From contig NZ_FONT01000001.1 in NCBI RefSeq assembly GCF_900113025.1, positions 744,001 to 808,000 of the forward strand: DNA of 64,000 nt, in the 5' to 3' direction. The translations under genes were made by a program, and so were the position numbers. Position 1 is the stretch's first letter. Each line of letters starts with the position of its first letter. The notes beneath the pieces are model-generated. The model worked only from the letters and a program-made list of their open reading frames with translations. It was not told the DNA's origin and did not search any database. Origin of the DNA: Alteribacillus iranensis (GTDB lineage: Bacteria; Bacillota; Bacilli; Bacillales; Marinococcaceae). Positions 53,475-61,146 of the stretch are shown one piece after another.

Positions 53475-53678
53475 ATGAAAGTTAAATGTGCCATATGTGA
53501 TTCGATCAATGATCTCGATGATAAGGATCCTTTAGCCAAGAAACTTAGAAACCGGCCCATTCATACGTATTTATGTGATGAGTGCTACTCTCGGATAGAA
53601 AAGCGAACAAATGAACGTTGGGCCTCGGGGCATTTCCATCTATACCGTGATCCTAAAAATCAAGATGATTGGGACTAA
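53475..53678 (+). CDS. ylaI: YlaI family zinc-ribbon protein (DUF2197)
   Basis: A 67-residue protein of the DUF2197 (YlaI) family. It has a CAIC...CDEC pair of CxxC motifs (about residues 5-8 and 35-38) expected to bind zinc, and a basic middle (LAKKLRNRPIHTYLC). The ATG at 53475 follows GGAGAGTGAATAAG. Function unknown. Confidence 0.9.
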   Translation: MKVKCAICDSINDLDDKDPLAKKLRNRPIHTYLCDECYSRIEKRTNERWASGHFHLYRDPKNQDDWD

Positions 53679-53730
53679 CTCCCAGTTAAGCCAGGCTAAG
53701 ACCGTAAAAAGGTGGATGCTCCCTCTGTAT

Positions 53731-53774
53731 AAAACGCCTCCGACTATCATTACTGATAATCGGAGGCGTTTTTA
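53731..53774. terminator. Terminator between convergent ylaI and ylaH
   Basis: AAAACGCCTCCGA-(C)-TATC pairs with GATA-(AT)-CGGAGGCGTTTT; T-runs occur on both sides, so it can work for both genes. Confidence 0.92.
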
Positions 53775-53795
53775 CACGTTATAAGCTCTCCACTA

Positions 53796-54161
53796 TTACG
53801 ATTTTTGAACCGCCGTATTATTATCTCCTTGTTCTTTCCTAGTGTGACGATGTCGGATTCGATATCCGCCCAACACAGCTGCAGCGATAAGAAGGGATTC
53901 GACTACAGGCATACCAATCGCAAAAATGGTGAGAGGAAGGGCACCTATTAACAACAAAATATAAATAACAACATTTTTTAAAACCGATAACTTCTTTGCA
54001 AATCCTAAGTTATAGACAATCACGCTTGTGATGATGATGGCAGCATACAACAGCCAAAAGCCGAGAATTGGACTTTCATGCACGTTTAATACACCCGCCA
54101 TCCAACTTAGCTGTTCTCTTGTTACTTCTACACTGTTAGGATTTACCGCTGCTATATTCAT
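53796..54161 (-). CDS. ylaH: YlaH-like membrane protein
   Basis: A 121-residue membrane protein of the YlaH-like family, function unknown. It has three predicted membrane helices (FWLLYAAIIITSVIVYNLGF, VVIYILLLIGALPLTIFAIGMP, ESLLIAAAVLGGYRI). The N-terminal MNIAAVNPNSVEVTREQLSWMAGVLNV precedes the first helix. GAGGTGAAATGTA precedes the ATG. It lies downstream of typA in the yla order. Confidence 0.9.
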   Translation of the reverse strand: MNIAAVNPNSVEVTREQLSWMAGVLNVHESPILGFWLLYAAIIITSVIVYNLGFAKKLSVLKNVVIYILLLIGALPLTIFAIGMPVVESLLIAAAVLGGYRIRHRHTRKEQGDNNTAVQKS

Positions 54162-54387
54162 TACATTTCACCTCGATGCCTTTCTGTAAGAAAAGCGCTA
54201 GCACCATAAAGCCTTGTACAGAAGATGCTACTGCCTACGTATTCACGGGTAAGGATGAACGCAGGCAGTTATCCCTGTTGATGGCTTGGCACTATAGCTA
54301 GACAGTACTCTATCAAATTCATCATACATTATCCATACTATTAGAATGTATTATAATTTACGAGCAGTGTCCAGTTTTTTAGCGAAG

Positions 54388-56226
54388 TTATGCTTTTTTC
54401 GCCAATTTTTTTCGTTTCTCTTCTCTTTCTCTCGTGCTCTTGTCTAATATTTTTTTACGGAGACGGATCGATTCAGGCGTAATTTCACAATATTCATCTT
54501 CATTTAAATACTCTAGAGCTTCTTCAAGCGTTAAAAGACGAGGACGTTTCATCGTTACCGTCTGGTCTTTTGTAGCGGAACGGACGTTTGTTTGTTGCTT
54601 TGCTTTTGTGATATTAACCGTTAAATCGTTATCGCGGTTGTGTTCCCCTACAATCATTCCTGCATAAATATCCGTACCTGGTTCAACAAATAATGTTCCG
54701 CGATCTTCTAGCTGCATCATACCATATGGTGTCGTTTTTCCTGTTTCCATAGAAACAAGAACACCTTGACGACGTCCGCCTACTTGTCCAGCATGAGCAG
54801 GTTTATAACTGTCGAATGAATGATTGATGATGCCATAGCCTTTTGTTTGTGCCATGAACTCTGTGGAATATCCAATTAATCCTCGTGCCGGAATGAGGAA
54901 TTCCATGCGGACTTGGCCTTCTCCTTTGTTTACCATGTCAATGAGCTCGCCTTTTCGTTCGCCAAGAGATTCCATAATATTTCCGGTGTAATCTTCAGGA
55001 ACGTCAATTTGGACACGTTCTACAGGCTCTGATTTCACTCCGTCTATCTCTTTAATAATTACTTCAGGCTTCGATACTTGAAGTTCATAACCTTCCCGTC
55101 TCATGTTTTCAATGAGTATAGACAAATGAAGCTCTCCACGTCCAGAAACTGTCCACACGTCAGGAGAATCAGTATGGTCCACTCGTAAACTAACGTCTGT
55201 TTCCAATTGAGTGAGTAAACGTTCTTCTATTTTTCTGCTCGTTACATATTTCCCTTCACGACCTGCAAATGGACTATTATTAACTAGAAACGTCATTTGA
55301 AGTGTCGGCTCATCAATTCGAAGAAGAGGAAGGGACTCTTGATGTTCAACAGGGCAGATCGTGTCTCCTACCATGATATCCTCGACACCTGCTATCGCAA
55401 TTAAATCTCCTGCTTCCGCCTGGTCAATTTCCATACGTTTAAGGCCCATAAAACCAAACAATTTTGTTACCCGAAAGTTTTTGACTGTGCCGTCGCTTTT
55501 TATAAGCGCAGCCTGATCACCAGTCTTTATTGTGCCTCGGAATACTCTTCCCACACCAATACGCCCGACATACTCGTTATAGTCAAGCATGGTTACTTGG
55601 AATTGGAACGGTTCCTCACGATTATCAATAGGAGCTGGAACATTATCGATAATCATATTGAACAACACTTCCATATTATCATCTTGCTTATTTGGATCTT
55701 CACTCGCAGTTCCGTTTATGGCTGAAGCGTAAACGACTGGAAACTCAAGTTGCTCATCATCAGCTCCAAGTTCTATAAACAAGTCAAGCACTTCATCAAC
55801 AACTTCTTCCGGCCTTGCCATATCACGATCAATTTTATTTAATACAACAAGCGGCTTCAGCTTTTGTTCCAATGCTTTTTTCAACACAAAACGTGTTTGC
55901 GGCATACAACCTTCATATGCATCAACTACTAGAAGAACACCGTCTACCATTTTCATGATACGCTCTACTTCTCCGCCAAAATCAGCGTGTCCCGGAGTAT
56001 CCATTATGTTAATGCGAGTATCTCCGTAATTAACAGCTGTGTTTTTCGCTAGAATCGTAATTCCTCTTTCTTTTTCAATGTCGTTGTTGTCCATGGCCCT
56101 TTCGTCAATTTTCTCATGATCCTGAAAGGTTCCTGCTTGCTTTAACAACTCGTCAACCAAGGTTGTTTTACCATGATCAACATGGGCAATTATCGCGATG
56201 TTTCGTAAATCATTCCGTACTTTCAT
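54388..56226 (-). CDS. typA: Translational GTPase TypA (BipA)
   Basis: A ribosome-associated GTPase of the EF-G type that aids 50S assembly, mainly in stress and cold. The 612-residue product has GTPase motifs [10 protein letters not shown] (14-23), [10 protein letters not shown] (about 53-62), DTPGHADF (about 76-83) and NKID (about 130-133), then domain II, the EF-G-like domains III and V, and the family C-terminus ([22 protein letters not shown]). GGAGAGATATAACTTA precedes the ATG. It occupies the ylaG position. Confidence 0.97.
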   Translation of the reverse strand: MKVRNDLRNIAIIAHVDHGKTTLVDELLKQAGTFQDHEKIDERAMDNNDIEKERGITILAKNTAVNYGDTRINIMDTPGHADFGGEVERIMKMVDGVLLVVDAYEGCMPQTRFVLKKALEQKLKPLVVLNKIDRDMARPEEVVDEVLDLFIELGADDEQLEFPVVYASAINGTASEDPNKQDDNMEVLFNMIIDNVPAPIDNREEPFQFQVTMLDYNEYVGRIGVGRVFRGTIKTGDQAALIKSDGTVKNFRVTKLFGFMGLKRMEIDQAEAGDLIAIAGVEDIMVGDTICPVEHQESLPLLRIDEPTLQMTFLVNNSPFAGREGKYVTSRKIEERLLTQLETDVSLRVDHTDSPDVWTVSGRGELHLSILIENMRREGYELQVSKPEVIIKEIDGVKSEPVERVQIDVPEDYTGNIMESLGERKGELIDMVNKGEGQVRMEFLIPARGLIGYSTEFMAQTKGYGIINHSFDSYKPAHAGQVGGRRQGVLVSMETGKTTPYGMMQLEDRGTLFVEPGTDIYAGMIVGEHNRDNDLTVNITKAKQQTNVRSATKDQTVTMKRPRLLTLEEALEYLNEDEYCEITPESIRLRKKILDKSTREREEKRKKLAKKA

Positions 56227-56473
56227 TAAGTTATATCTCTCCTATTCTCGGTCGGTTCATTAACCAAACAATTGTATCATAATTTACGCTATAATAAAAC
56301 CACTGCTTCTTAAGTGACGTTGAGATATTGAGACAACATATTCTCGCTCTCTTTTGGAAAGTTATCCGTTTCCTTACTTTAAGAGAAGCTTCTCTTTTCA
56401 ATGAAAGAAGTTCGTTGTACACTATTTATTAGTGAGTGACTTGACTAACGCAATAAATTTGGAAGGTGAAAAG

Positions 56474-56653
56474 ATGAGCCGGATAAAGATTTACTTTTTA
56501 TTATTAGCTATATTTGCTGTTTTAAGCATTGCATTTATTGGAGTTGCCATTGCAGAACGTTCTATTATACTTGCAATTGTTTGTATTGCCGGAGTGTATC
56601 TATCTTTCACGCTAGCTCGGAAGCTTCGTGATCATGTTGGCCCTGTCAGCTAA
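56474..56653 (+). CDS. ylaF: YlaF family membrane protein (DUF5325)
   Basis: A 59-residue protein with two membrane helices (KIYFLLLAIFAVLSIAFIGVAIAE and IILAIVCIAGVYLSFTLARK), of the YlaF/DUF5325 family. The ATG at 56474 follows GGAAGGTGAAAAG. It is divergent from typA, as in B. subtilis. Function unknown. Confidence 0.88.
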   Translation: MSRIKIYFLLLAIFAVLSIAFIGVAIAERSIILAIVCIAGVYLSFTLARKLRDHVGPVS

Positions 56654-56683
56654 GCAGAGTTTCGAATCTCCACCATATAAACA

Positions 56684-56722
56684 AAAACAGCCACAGAATA
56701 TAAATTACTCTGTGGCTGTTTG
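56684..56722. terminator. Terminator between convergent ylaF and yktC
   Basis: AAACAGCCACAGA pairs with TCTGTGGCTGTTT across a 10-12-base loop, with TTTG on the plus side and TTTTTG on the minus side. Confidence 0.88.
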
Positions 56723-56786
56723 TGTATTTTTTTAATGAAGAGTCTTTTATACATGTTAGTTAACAAACATGTTCGTTGGAGATGAA

Positions 56787-57596
56787 TTACTCCTGAAAAC
56801 CTTCGTGATCATGTACATAATGAAGAAGCTGGTTATGCAATCCAGGGCGTGCCACAAGAACGGTACTTGATTGTAAATAAGAAGGCGGCTCACCTTTGAA
56901 ATCAGTTGCCGTCACTCCAACTTCTTTTAAAAGCACTAATCCTGCTGCGTAGTCCCAAGGAGAAAGACTAAAACTCATATAACTATCTAATCTTCCTGAA
57001 GCTACATATGCTAGTTCAATAGCTGCTGAGCCGTAAGAGCGTACACTTCTCGATTTTCGAACCATTCGATGAAGAGAGCGTTCATCTCTTCTTTTCTCTC
57101 TCGCAAGCCATCTGCCATTCAAGCCGATGACAGCCTCTGGTAAATCCACTGGTGTTACTTCTGGTAATTGACTTTCATTAAGATAGGCACCTTCTCCTTC
57201 TACCGCGGTGTACCATTCATCATGCATGACATTATAAATGACTCCTACCTTGCCAACTCCATTTTCTACCACGGCCACAGATATAGCAAAGTTGAATTTC
57301 TGATGAACAAAGTTAGTTGTTCCATCAATCGGATCTATAATCCATAACACACCATCGGTAGACTCTATATTCGTCCCAGTTTCTTCTTCTCCCAGTACAA
57401 GGTGGCCAGGATACGTGTCGTTTATTTTTTCATTCAAAAATCGTTCTACTTTATAATCCATCTCTGTCACTAAATCATTAGGATCAGATTTCTTATCCAC
57501 TTGCAGATGATGAGACAAAGATTCTTTCAGCATTTTTCCCGCTTCATCCATCCATTTTACTGCTTGATTTTTCAGTTCATTCCAATCTGCTGTCAT
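56787..57596 (-). CDS. yktC: Inositol-1-monophosphatase family protein
   Basis: A Mg2+-dependent sugar-phosphate phosphatase of the IMPase family. The 269-residue product shows the metal-site motifs LVLGEEETG (about 66-74), WIIDPIDGTTNFVH (about 84-97) and SPWDYAAGLVLLKEVG (about 212-227), all intact. In B. subtilis YktC has inositol monophosphatase activity. GGAGTGGTTAA precedes the ATG. It is in the normal ykt order with yktA and yktB. Confidence 0.94.
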   Translation of the reverse strand: MTADWNELKNQAVKWMDEAGKMLKESLSHHLQVDKKSDPNDLVTEMDYKVERFLNEKINDTYPGHLVLGEEETGTNIESTDGVLWIIDPIDGTTNFVHQKFNFAISVAVVENGVGKVGVIYNVMHDEWYTAVEGEGAYLNESQLPEVTPVDLPEAVIGLNGRWLAREKRRDERSLHRMVRKSRSVRSYGSAAIELAYVASGRLDSYMSFSLSPWDYAAGLVLLKEVGVTATDFKGEPPSYLQSSTVLVARPGLHNQLLHYVHDHEGFQE

Positions 57597-57711
57597 TTAA
57601 CCACTCCATTTACTAACATCTGTGTGATTTTCCTTCCTGAACCTATTATGGCATACGTTGTTGAAAATTAACATATCATATGACTTTATGAGTAAGAGTT
57701 TCACTTGCATA

Positions 57712-57833
57712 AAGAAAAGCGCAAGGCGCCCACCTATCGGGGACAAGCGCTGGAGGCCCGCCGAGGAGGCTTTGCTGCCGCAGTGCGGATTGAAGCGATC
57801 TCGAGCCAATGGCGCCTGAAGCTAGACAATAAG
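57712..57833. repeat. Dispersed Bacillaceae-type intergenic repeat
   Basis: The segment begins GAAAAGCGCAAGGCGCC, continues with GGGGACAAGCGCTGGAGG, and ends TGGCGCCTGAAGCTAGACAA. This composition (GAAAAGCGCA...GCGCTGGAG...GGCGCCTGAAGCTAGAC) is that of a repeat scattered between genes in many Bacillaceae. It is about 120 bases, more GC-rich than its surroundings, with inverted GGCGCC ends. No function or coding capacity is seen. Confidence 0.75.
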
Positions 57834-57879
57834 AAACACTCCAGTTAACTTTAAGAATAGGCTTCTACTCTAACAAACA

Positions 57880-57908
57880 AAAAAACTGGCTGGTTGTCCC
57901 AGCCAGTC
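57880..57908 (-). terminator. Intrinsic terminator of the 68-residue protein gene
   Basis: Minus strand ACTGGCTGG-GACAA-CCAGCCAGT followed by six more T. Confidence 0.92.
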
Positions 57909-57952
57909 AAATACATCGCTTATAAAGGAATACCTATAAATAATGCCAAGTT

Positions 57953-58159
57953 CTACAAAGGTACAGGCTTCGTCAGCCTAAGCCATTCTTCTCGCAATAA
58001 TTGCAATCTCTCTTTACTATGTTTCATTTCCTCGAGGTCTCCGGCCTGCATTGCATCATGTAAACTGACAAGTTCATAGTCAATTTCCAGCCGCACTACT
58101 GGAAGTCTTTCTCCCGCATTTTTCTGTTTAAATGTCTGGATTACTTGTTCCATGGCCAT
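57953..58159 (-). CDS. Hypothetical 68-residue protein under an operator-controlled promoter
   Basis: Not recognised. The 68-residue product (MAMEQVIQTFKQKNAGERLPVVRLEIDYELVSLHDA...) is highly charged and probably helical, with no membrane segment or Cys; heptad-like QAGDLEEMKHSKERLQLLREEWLRL (about 38-62) suggests a small helical bundle. AGAAGGGGTGC precedes the ATG, a terminator follows, and a promoter with a dyad operator lies about 150 bases upstream. This supports a real gene. The dyad hints at a dedicated repressor. Confidence 0.75.
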   Translation of the reverse strand: MAMEQVIQTFKQKNAGERLPVVRLEIDYELVSLHDAMQAGDLEEMKHSKERLQLLREEWLRLTKPVPL

Positions 58160-58284
58160 GCACCCCTTCTTTGATTATTGCTTTTGTTTGGGAAGTATCT
58201 TTTGCTGGAAGAGAAACGGTGGATGTGTAATAGTGATACTCCTAAAACAAAAACGGTTTTTCATTGACCCCTTCATCACGTTTG

Positions 58285-58312
58285 AACAAACTAAATTTTC
58301 TGATAGTTTGTT
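58285..58312. promoter_or_regulatory. Dyad operator AACAAACTA-N10-TAGTTTGTT
   Basis: Perfect 9-base inverted arms with 10 bases between; two further bases on each side nearly match (11 of 13). A third half-site ACAAACTA lies at 58342-58349, over the -35 of the promoter at 58318-58345. The placement, just after the -10, suits repression. The regulator is unknown. Confidence 0.75.
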
Positions 58313-58317
58313 TGAAT

Positions 58318-58345
58318 ATTATACCATAAAATTTTTTAATTACAA
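58318..58345 (-). promoter_or_regulatory. Sigma-A promoter of the 68-residue protein gene
   Basis: Minus strand TTGTAA-N16-TATAAT: perfect -10, four-of-six -35. It is framed by the AAACTA-type half-sites described for 58285-58312. Confidence 0.6.
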
Positions 58346-58477
58346 ACTATAAATTTTTGGTACTTATTAAAAAAAGAAAAATATGCGATAACTTTCAGCG
58401 CAAGGACCATTTGCTTTTCGACATATTGATCACTTATGATAATATCAAAGGTGAGCATATGGAAAGGAGACCAACTC

Positions 58478-59113
58478 ATGACGTTTCAGGGATTCCAAAA
58501 AACGGATTTTGATACTTTTCATCTCGATGGATTAGAAACTAGAATGAGCGCTATCCAGGAGAGAATCCAGCCGAAATTTCAAGAAATCGGAGCTTATTTA
58601 AGAGAAGAATTGTCTCTTATGCTTGGGAAAGAAATGTTTCTCCACATTGCCAAGCACGCGAGACGTACAAAGAACCCACCTAATGACACTTGGTTAGCGG
58701 TTGCAGATGATAAACGAGGGTATAAAAAGCACCCTCATTTCCAAGTCGGTTTATTTGATGATCATGTCTTTATATGGCTCGCTTTCATCTACGAAATGCC
58801 TGATAAAGAGAAAGCGGCAGAAGCATTACTCCATACATCAAATGATATGATGGCATTACCTGAGGATTACCGCATCTCTCTTGACCATACTAAAAAAGAG
58901 TCCTTAGTTCTGAAGCATATCGAAGAACAGGAACTAATCGCAGGCTTAGAAAGATTTAGAGATGTAAAAAAAGGAGAATTTTTACTAGGGAAGCACTTTG
59001 AGAAAGGTCACCCTCTATTAAAAGATGGAGAAGCCTTTTTAGAAGAGGCTAAACGTACGTTCGAAACGTTAGTTCCATTTTATACTGAAGCCCAGCGTGC
59101 AATTACTCGCTAA
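58478..59113 (+). CDS. yktB: YktB family protein (DUF1054)
   Basis: A 211-residue soluble protein of the YktB/DUF1054 (UPF0637) family, function unknown. Family stretches are FQGFQKTDFDTFHLDGLETRM (3-23), ELSLMLGKEMFLHIAKHARRTKNPPNDTWLAVADDKRGYKKHPHFQVGLFDDHVFIWLAFIYE (about 44-106) and FRDVKKGEFLLGKHF. The ATG at 58478 follows AAAGGAGACCAACTC. A TTGCTT-N18-TATGAT pair (58411-58440) may be its promoter. Confidence 0.92.
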   Translation: MTFQGFQKTDFDTFHLDGLETRMSAIQERIQPKFQEIGAYLREELSLMLGKEMFLHIAKHARRTKNPPNDTWLAVADDKRGYKKHPHFQVGLFDDHVFIWLAFIYEMPDKEKAAEALLHTSNDMMALPEDYRISLDHTKKESLVLKHIEEQELIAGLERFRDVKKGEFLLGKHFEKGHPLLKDGEAFLEEAKRTFETLVPFYTEAQRAITR

Positions 59114-59179
59114 AAAAAGTAACATGCTCGCCTATTTACAAAGGACTGTATCTCTTATTAAAGCTCTTAATCTTGTGGT

Positions 59180-59366
59180 TCGGTCGAACAATTACATGAA
59201 CTTCTTCTCTGTTCGCAAATGGATGTCGCACTTATACCTGTGGCAGAGATGGAGTGCTTGGCAACTGAAAAATATCTTTTGATACAGCTCCTTGTGGAAG
59301 GCGAGCGAAGCATGTCATTCGTGAAAGTTCCGTATTCGGACATACAAAGACGGACAACTGTTGAGC
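59180..59366 (+). other. Open stretch between yktB and yktA, possible gene remnant
   Basis: Between the stop codons of two convergent genes, the plus strand holds an open frame with protein-like composition (VEQLHELLLCSQMDVALIPVAEM...VKVPYSDIQRRTTVEPT) running from about 59160 into the opposite-strand yktA. There is no ribosome binding site and its only internal ATG (59219) is late. It may be a relic of a gene or chance. No terminator for yktB was found here. Confidence 0.25.
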
Positions 59367-59639
59367 CTACAATTTTACTTTTTCGCCAGGTTCTGCTTTT
59401 TTGGCCGCTTGGACAGCCTGCCAACACGAAACTTCAGCGCGCTCGTCAAATGTTCGAAACAATTGCTTTTCCTCACTTTTTGAGGGAACGATTTCTTTGA
59501 AACGATTGTAAAGGGCTAATATATCTTCCCGCGGTACAGCTTTATGGTGAGCTCTTTCAACCGTTTGAAAAAAGTTTACTGCATCAATCACTTCCTCTTT
59601 ACTCCATTCCATAGAAATAGGCATATGTAATTCACTCAC
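59367..59639 (-). CDS. yktA: YktA, UPF0223 family protein
   Basis: A 90-residue soluble protein of the UPF0223 family. The family core MPISMEWSKEEVIDAVNFFQTVERAHHKAVPREDILALYNRFKEIVPSKSEEKQLFRTFDE (about 6-66) is complete. The GTG at 59639 follows GAGAGGAGGAAAAACA at standard distance; the frame runs further upstream without a site. It sits between yktB and SR1, as in B. subtilis. Function unknown. Confidence 0.92.
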   Translation of the reverse strand: MSELHMPISMEWSKEEVIDAVNFFQTVERAHHKAVPREDILALYNRFKEIVPSKSEEKQLFRTFDERAEVSCWQAVQAAKKAEPGEKVKL

Positions 59640-59699
59640 TGTTTTTCCTCCTCTCGCTACTGCTTCTCTTTTCATTATACCCAGTATTAATGCCTTACA

Positions 59700-59730
59700 C
59701 AAAAAAACCCCTGCCATATTACACAGGGGA
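59700..59730 (-). terminator. Intrinsic terminator of SR1
   Basis: Minus strand CCCCTG pairs with CAGGGG across a 10-base loop, followed by seven T. It begins about 21 bases after the SR1P stop. Confidence 0.9.
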
Positions 59731-59750
59731 TTGATCGTTTATATCATTAA

Positions 59751-59864
59751 CTATTTGTTCTCTTTTTCACAGGATTCACATGTTGAAGCGTAAAGAATGG
59801 TTACTTTATGATCATCATAATGTTCGATGGTTCGGTTACAATCTTGACATACTATCGTTCCCAC
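59751..59864 (-). CDS. sr1P: SR1P, GapA-binding peptide
   Basis: A 37-residue peptide, MGTIVCQDCNRTIEHYDDHK..., closely like B. subtilis SR1P (MGTIVCQVCEGTIAHFEDEK...). SR1P binds the glycolytic GAPDH GapA and promotes its interaction with RNase J1. Two Cys pairs (C6/C9 and C29/C32) suggest a small metal-binding knuckle. The GTG at 59864 follows GGGAGGAGTAAACAG. It is the only coding region of the SR1 RNA. Confidence 0.9.
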   Translation of the reverse strand: MGTIVCQDCNRTIEHYDDHKVTILYASTCESCEKENK

Positions 59865-59905
59865 CTGTTTACTCCTCCCTTGACGCATCCGTATTTATAT
59901 TGTTT

Positions 59906-59934
59906 ATAATATGATGACATATTGAAGAAGTCAA
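59906..59934 (-). promoter_or_regulatory. Sigma-A promoter of SR1 with a possible CcpN site
   Basis: Minus strand TTGACT-N17-TATTAT (five of six in each hexamer). The spacer holds TATGTCATCAT, nine of eleven with the CcpN pattern TRTGHYATAYW. CcpN represses sr1 in B. subtilis. The promoter call is good, the CcpN site tentative. Confidence 0.7.
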
Positions 59935-59959
59935 TAGGAAATAGTATGACACAATACCA

Positions 59960-60799
59960 CTAATCTTCATCTTCTTTTCTTTCTATCTGATCCGGATCTA
60001 TAAATTCATAATCCTTTTCTCGAAAACCTTCTATTATGGAGGGAAGGGCATTTTTTGTCCACTCCCTGTCATGCATGAGCAGGTTTGCACCATTTTGAAG
60101 AAGCTCAGTATTGACCATTATGTCAGCTAACGCTTCGGCGTCCATATATTGGTCTTCCCAATCGTACCCATATGTCCAATTCATCCATACCATATCTTCT
60201 TCTTTCAATATTTGTTTGGAGACATCGGTATTCACTCCAAATGGAGCACGGAAAAAGACGGGACGAACTCCAGTAATGCCCTCAATCGTGTCATTCAATG
60301 TAATGATTTCCTGTTCTGTTTCTTTCTCGGTTAATTCATTCAAATTTGAATGATTCATAGTATGATTTCCGATCTCAAAACCAAGTTCAGCTATTTCTTT
60401 TAATTGCTTTTTACCTTCTTCATCCTTTAAAAAATGACCATTCACAAAAAAAATGGCAGGAACTTCCTCTTCTGCTAACATTTTTGCCATAGCCACGCTA
60501 TGTTGATCCGGTGCATCATCTATTGTTAATAACACCTTGGACGTGTTTTCCCCCGTTTGCTCTTTTATTGGTTCCAACGTCCAATTTGCCTTATTAATTT
60601 CGTATTTTTCTTCATTATTCTCTTCTTTACTTTTTTCTTTCTCTGGTTCTTCCTCCTTTGTCGTATCTTTTTCCTCAACTTCTGTTACTTCCCGGTTACT
60701 CTCTCTGTCCGTTTCCTCTTCATTCATTGCTGTCTTTTCCGTTGTTTGGCAGGCTCCTAGCAATAATAGTATGATAACCATTGAATAAAAAATCTTCAT
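59960..60799 (-). CDS. Polysaccharide deacetylase family lipoprotein
   Basis: An extracellular, lipid-anchored NodB-type deacetylase. The 279-residue product has a lipoprotein signal (lipobox LLGAC, C17), a Glu/Lys-rich linker (about 20-68) and a NodB domain (about 85-260) with TIDDAPD (D94-D95, first motif), HTMNHSN (metal His146 and His150), RAPFGVN (about 190-196) and the final LMHD motif (about 238-241). Metal ligands are complete. Likely substrates are peptidoglycan or another wall glycan. GGGGGGAGTAATGAAATG precedes the start. B. subtilis has speA and slp here instead. Confidence 0.88.
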   Translation of the reverse strand: MKIFYSMVIILLLLGACQTTEKTAMNEEETDRESNREVTEVEEKDTTKEEEPEKEKSKEENNEEKYEINKANWTLEPIKEQTGENTSKVLLTIDDAPDQHSVAMAKMLAEEEVPAIFFVNGHFLKDEEGKKQLKEIAELGFEIGNHTMNHSNLNELTEKETEQEIITLNDTIEGITGVRPVFFRAPFGVNTDVSKQILKEEDMVWMNWTYGYDWEDQYMDAEALADIMVNTELLQNGANLLMHDREWTKNALPSIIEGFREKDYEFIDPDQIERKEDED

Positions 60800-61146
60800 T
60801 TCATTACTCCCCCCACTCTTATTTCCTTTCCAATTTTATCAAAGTTTGGTGGAGAAAAGTGGTAATCGATAGGAAAGAAATTGGAAAAGTTGCTTTAATT
60901 GTTTAAATATAATCTATATTATCGATTAGTTTCTTCGTACATAGGGTATATATCAATGCCTATGTTTTTCCCTTGATTTCACGGGTGGGGGGGATGTTAC
61001 AATGTTCATTGTGTTTTTTAGAGGGTATCAGGCTAAGGGCTCTATCGAAGAAGAAAAAATGCTTACGTGAATAATTGGTCGGGAATTACATGATAATTAA
61101 TCGAAACATGGAAAGTATAAGGATGAGAAAGGTGGTATTGCCTGGG
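60800..61146. other. Divergent region before the BCCT transporter
   Basis: A 347-base region. A weak sigma-B-like pair, GTTTTT-N13-GGGTGG (60964-60988), lies about 165 bases before the transporter start, next to a G-tract of seven. No strong sigma-A promoter was recognised. Confidence 0.35.

Larger units (their letters stand above)
59700..59899 (-). ncRNA. SR1 dual-function regulatory RNA
   Basis: From the promoter at 59906-59934 to the terminator at 59700-59730 a transcript of about 200 bases is expected, the same size as B. subtilis SR1 (205 nt). It contains the 37-codon SR1P gene, and lies next to yktA as in B. subtilis. There SR1 is both a base-pairing RNA (against ahrC mRNA) and the message for SR1P, and is repressed under glycolytic conditions by CcpN and CcpA. 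Identity rests on the peptide, size and place; base-pairing was not tested. Confidence 0.85.
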
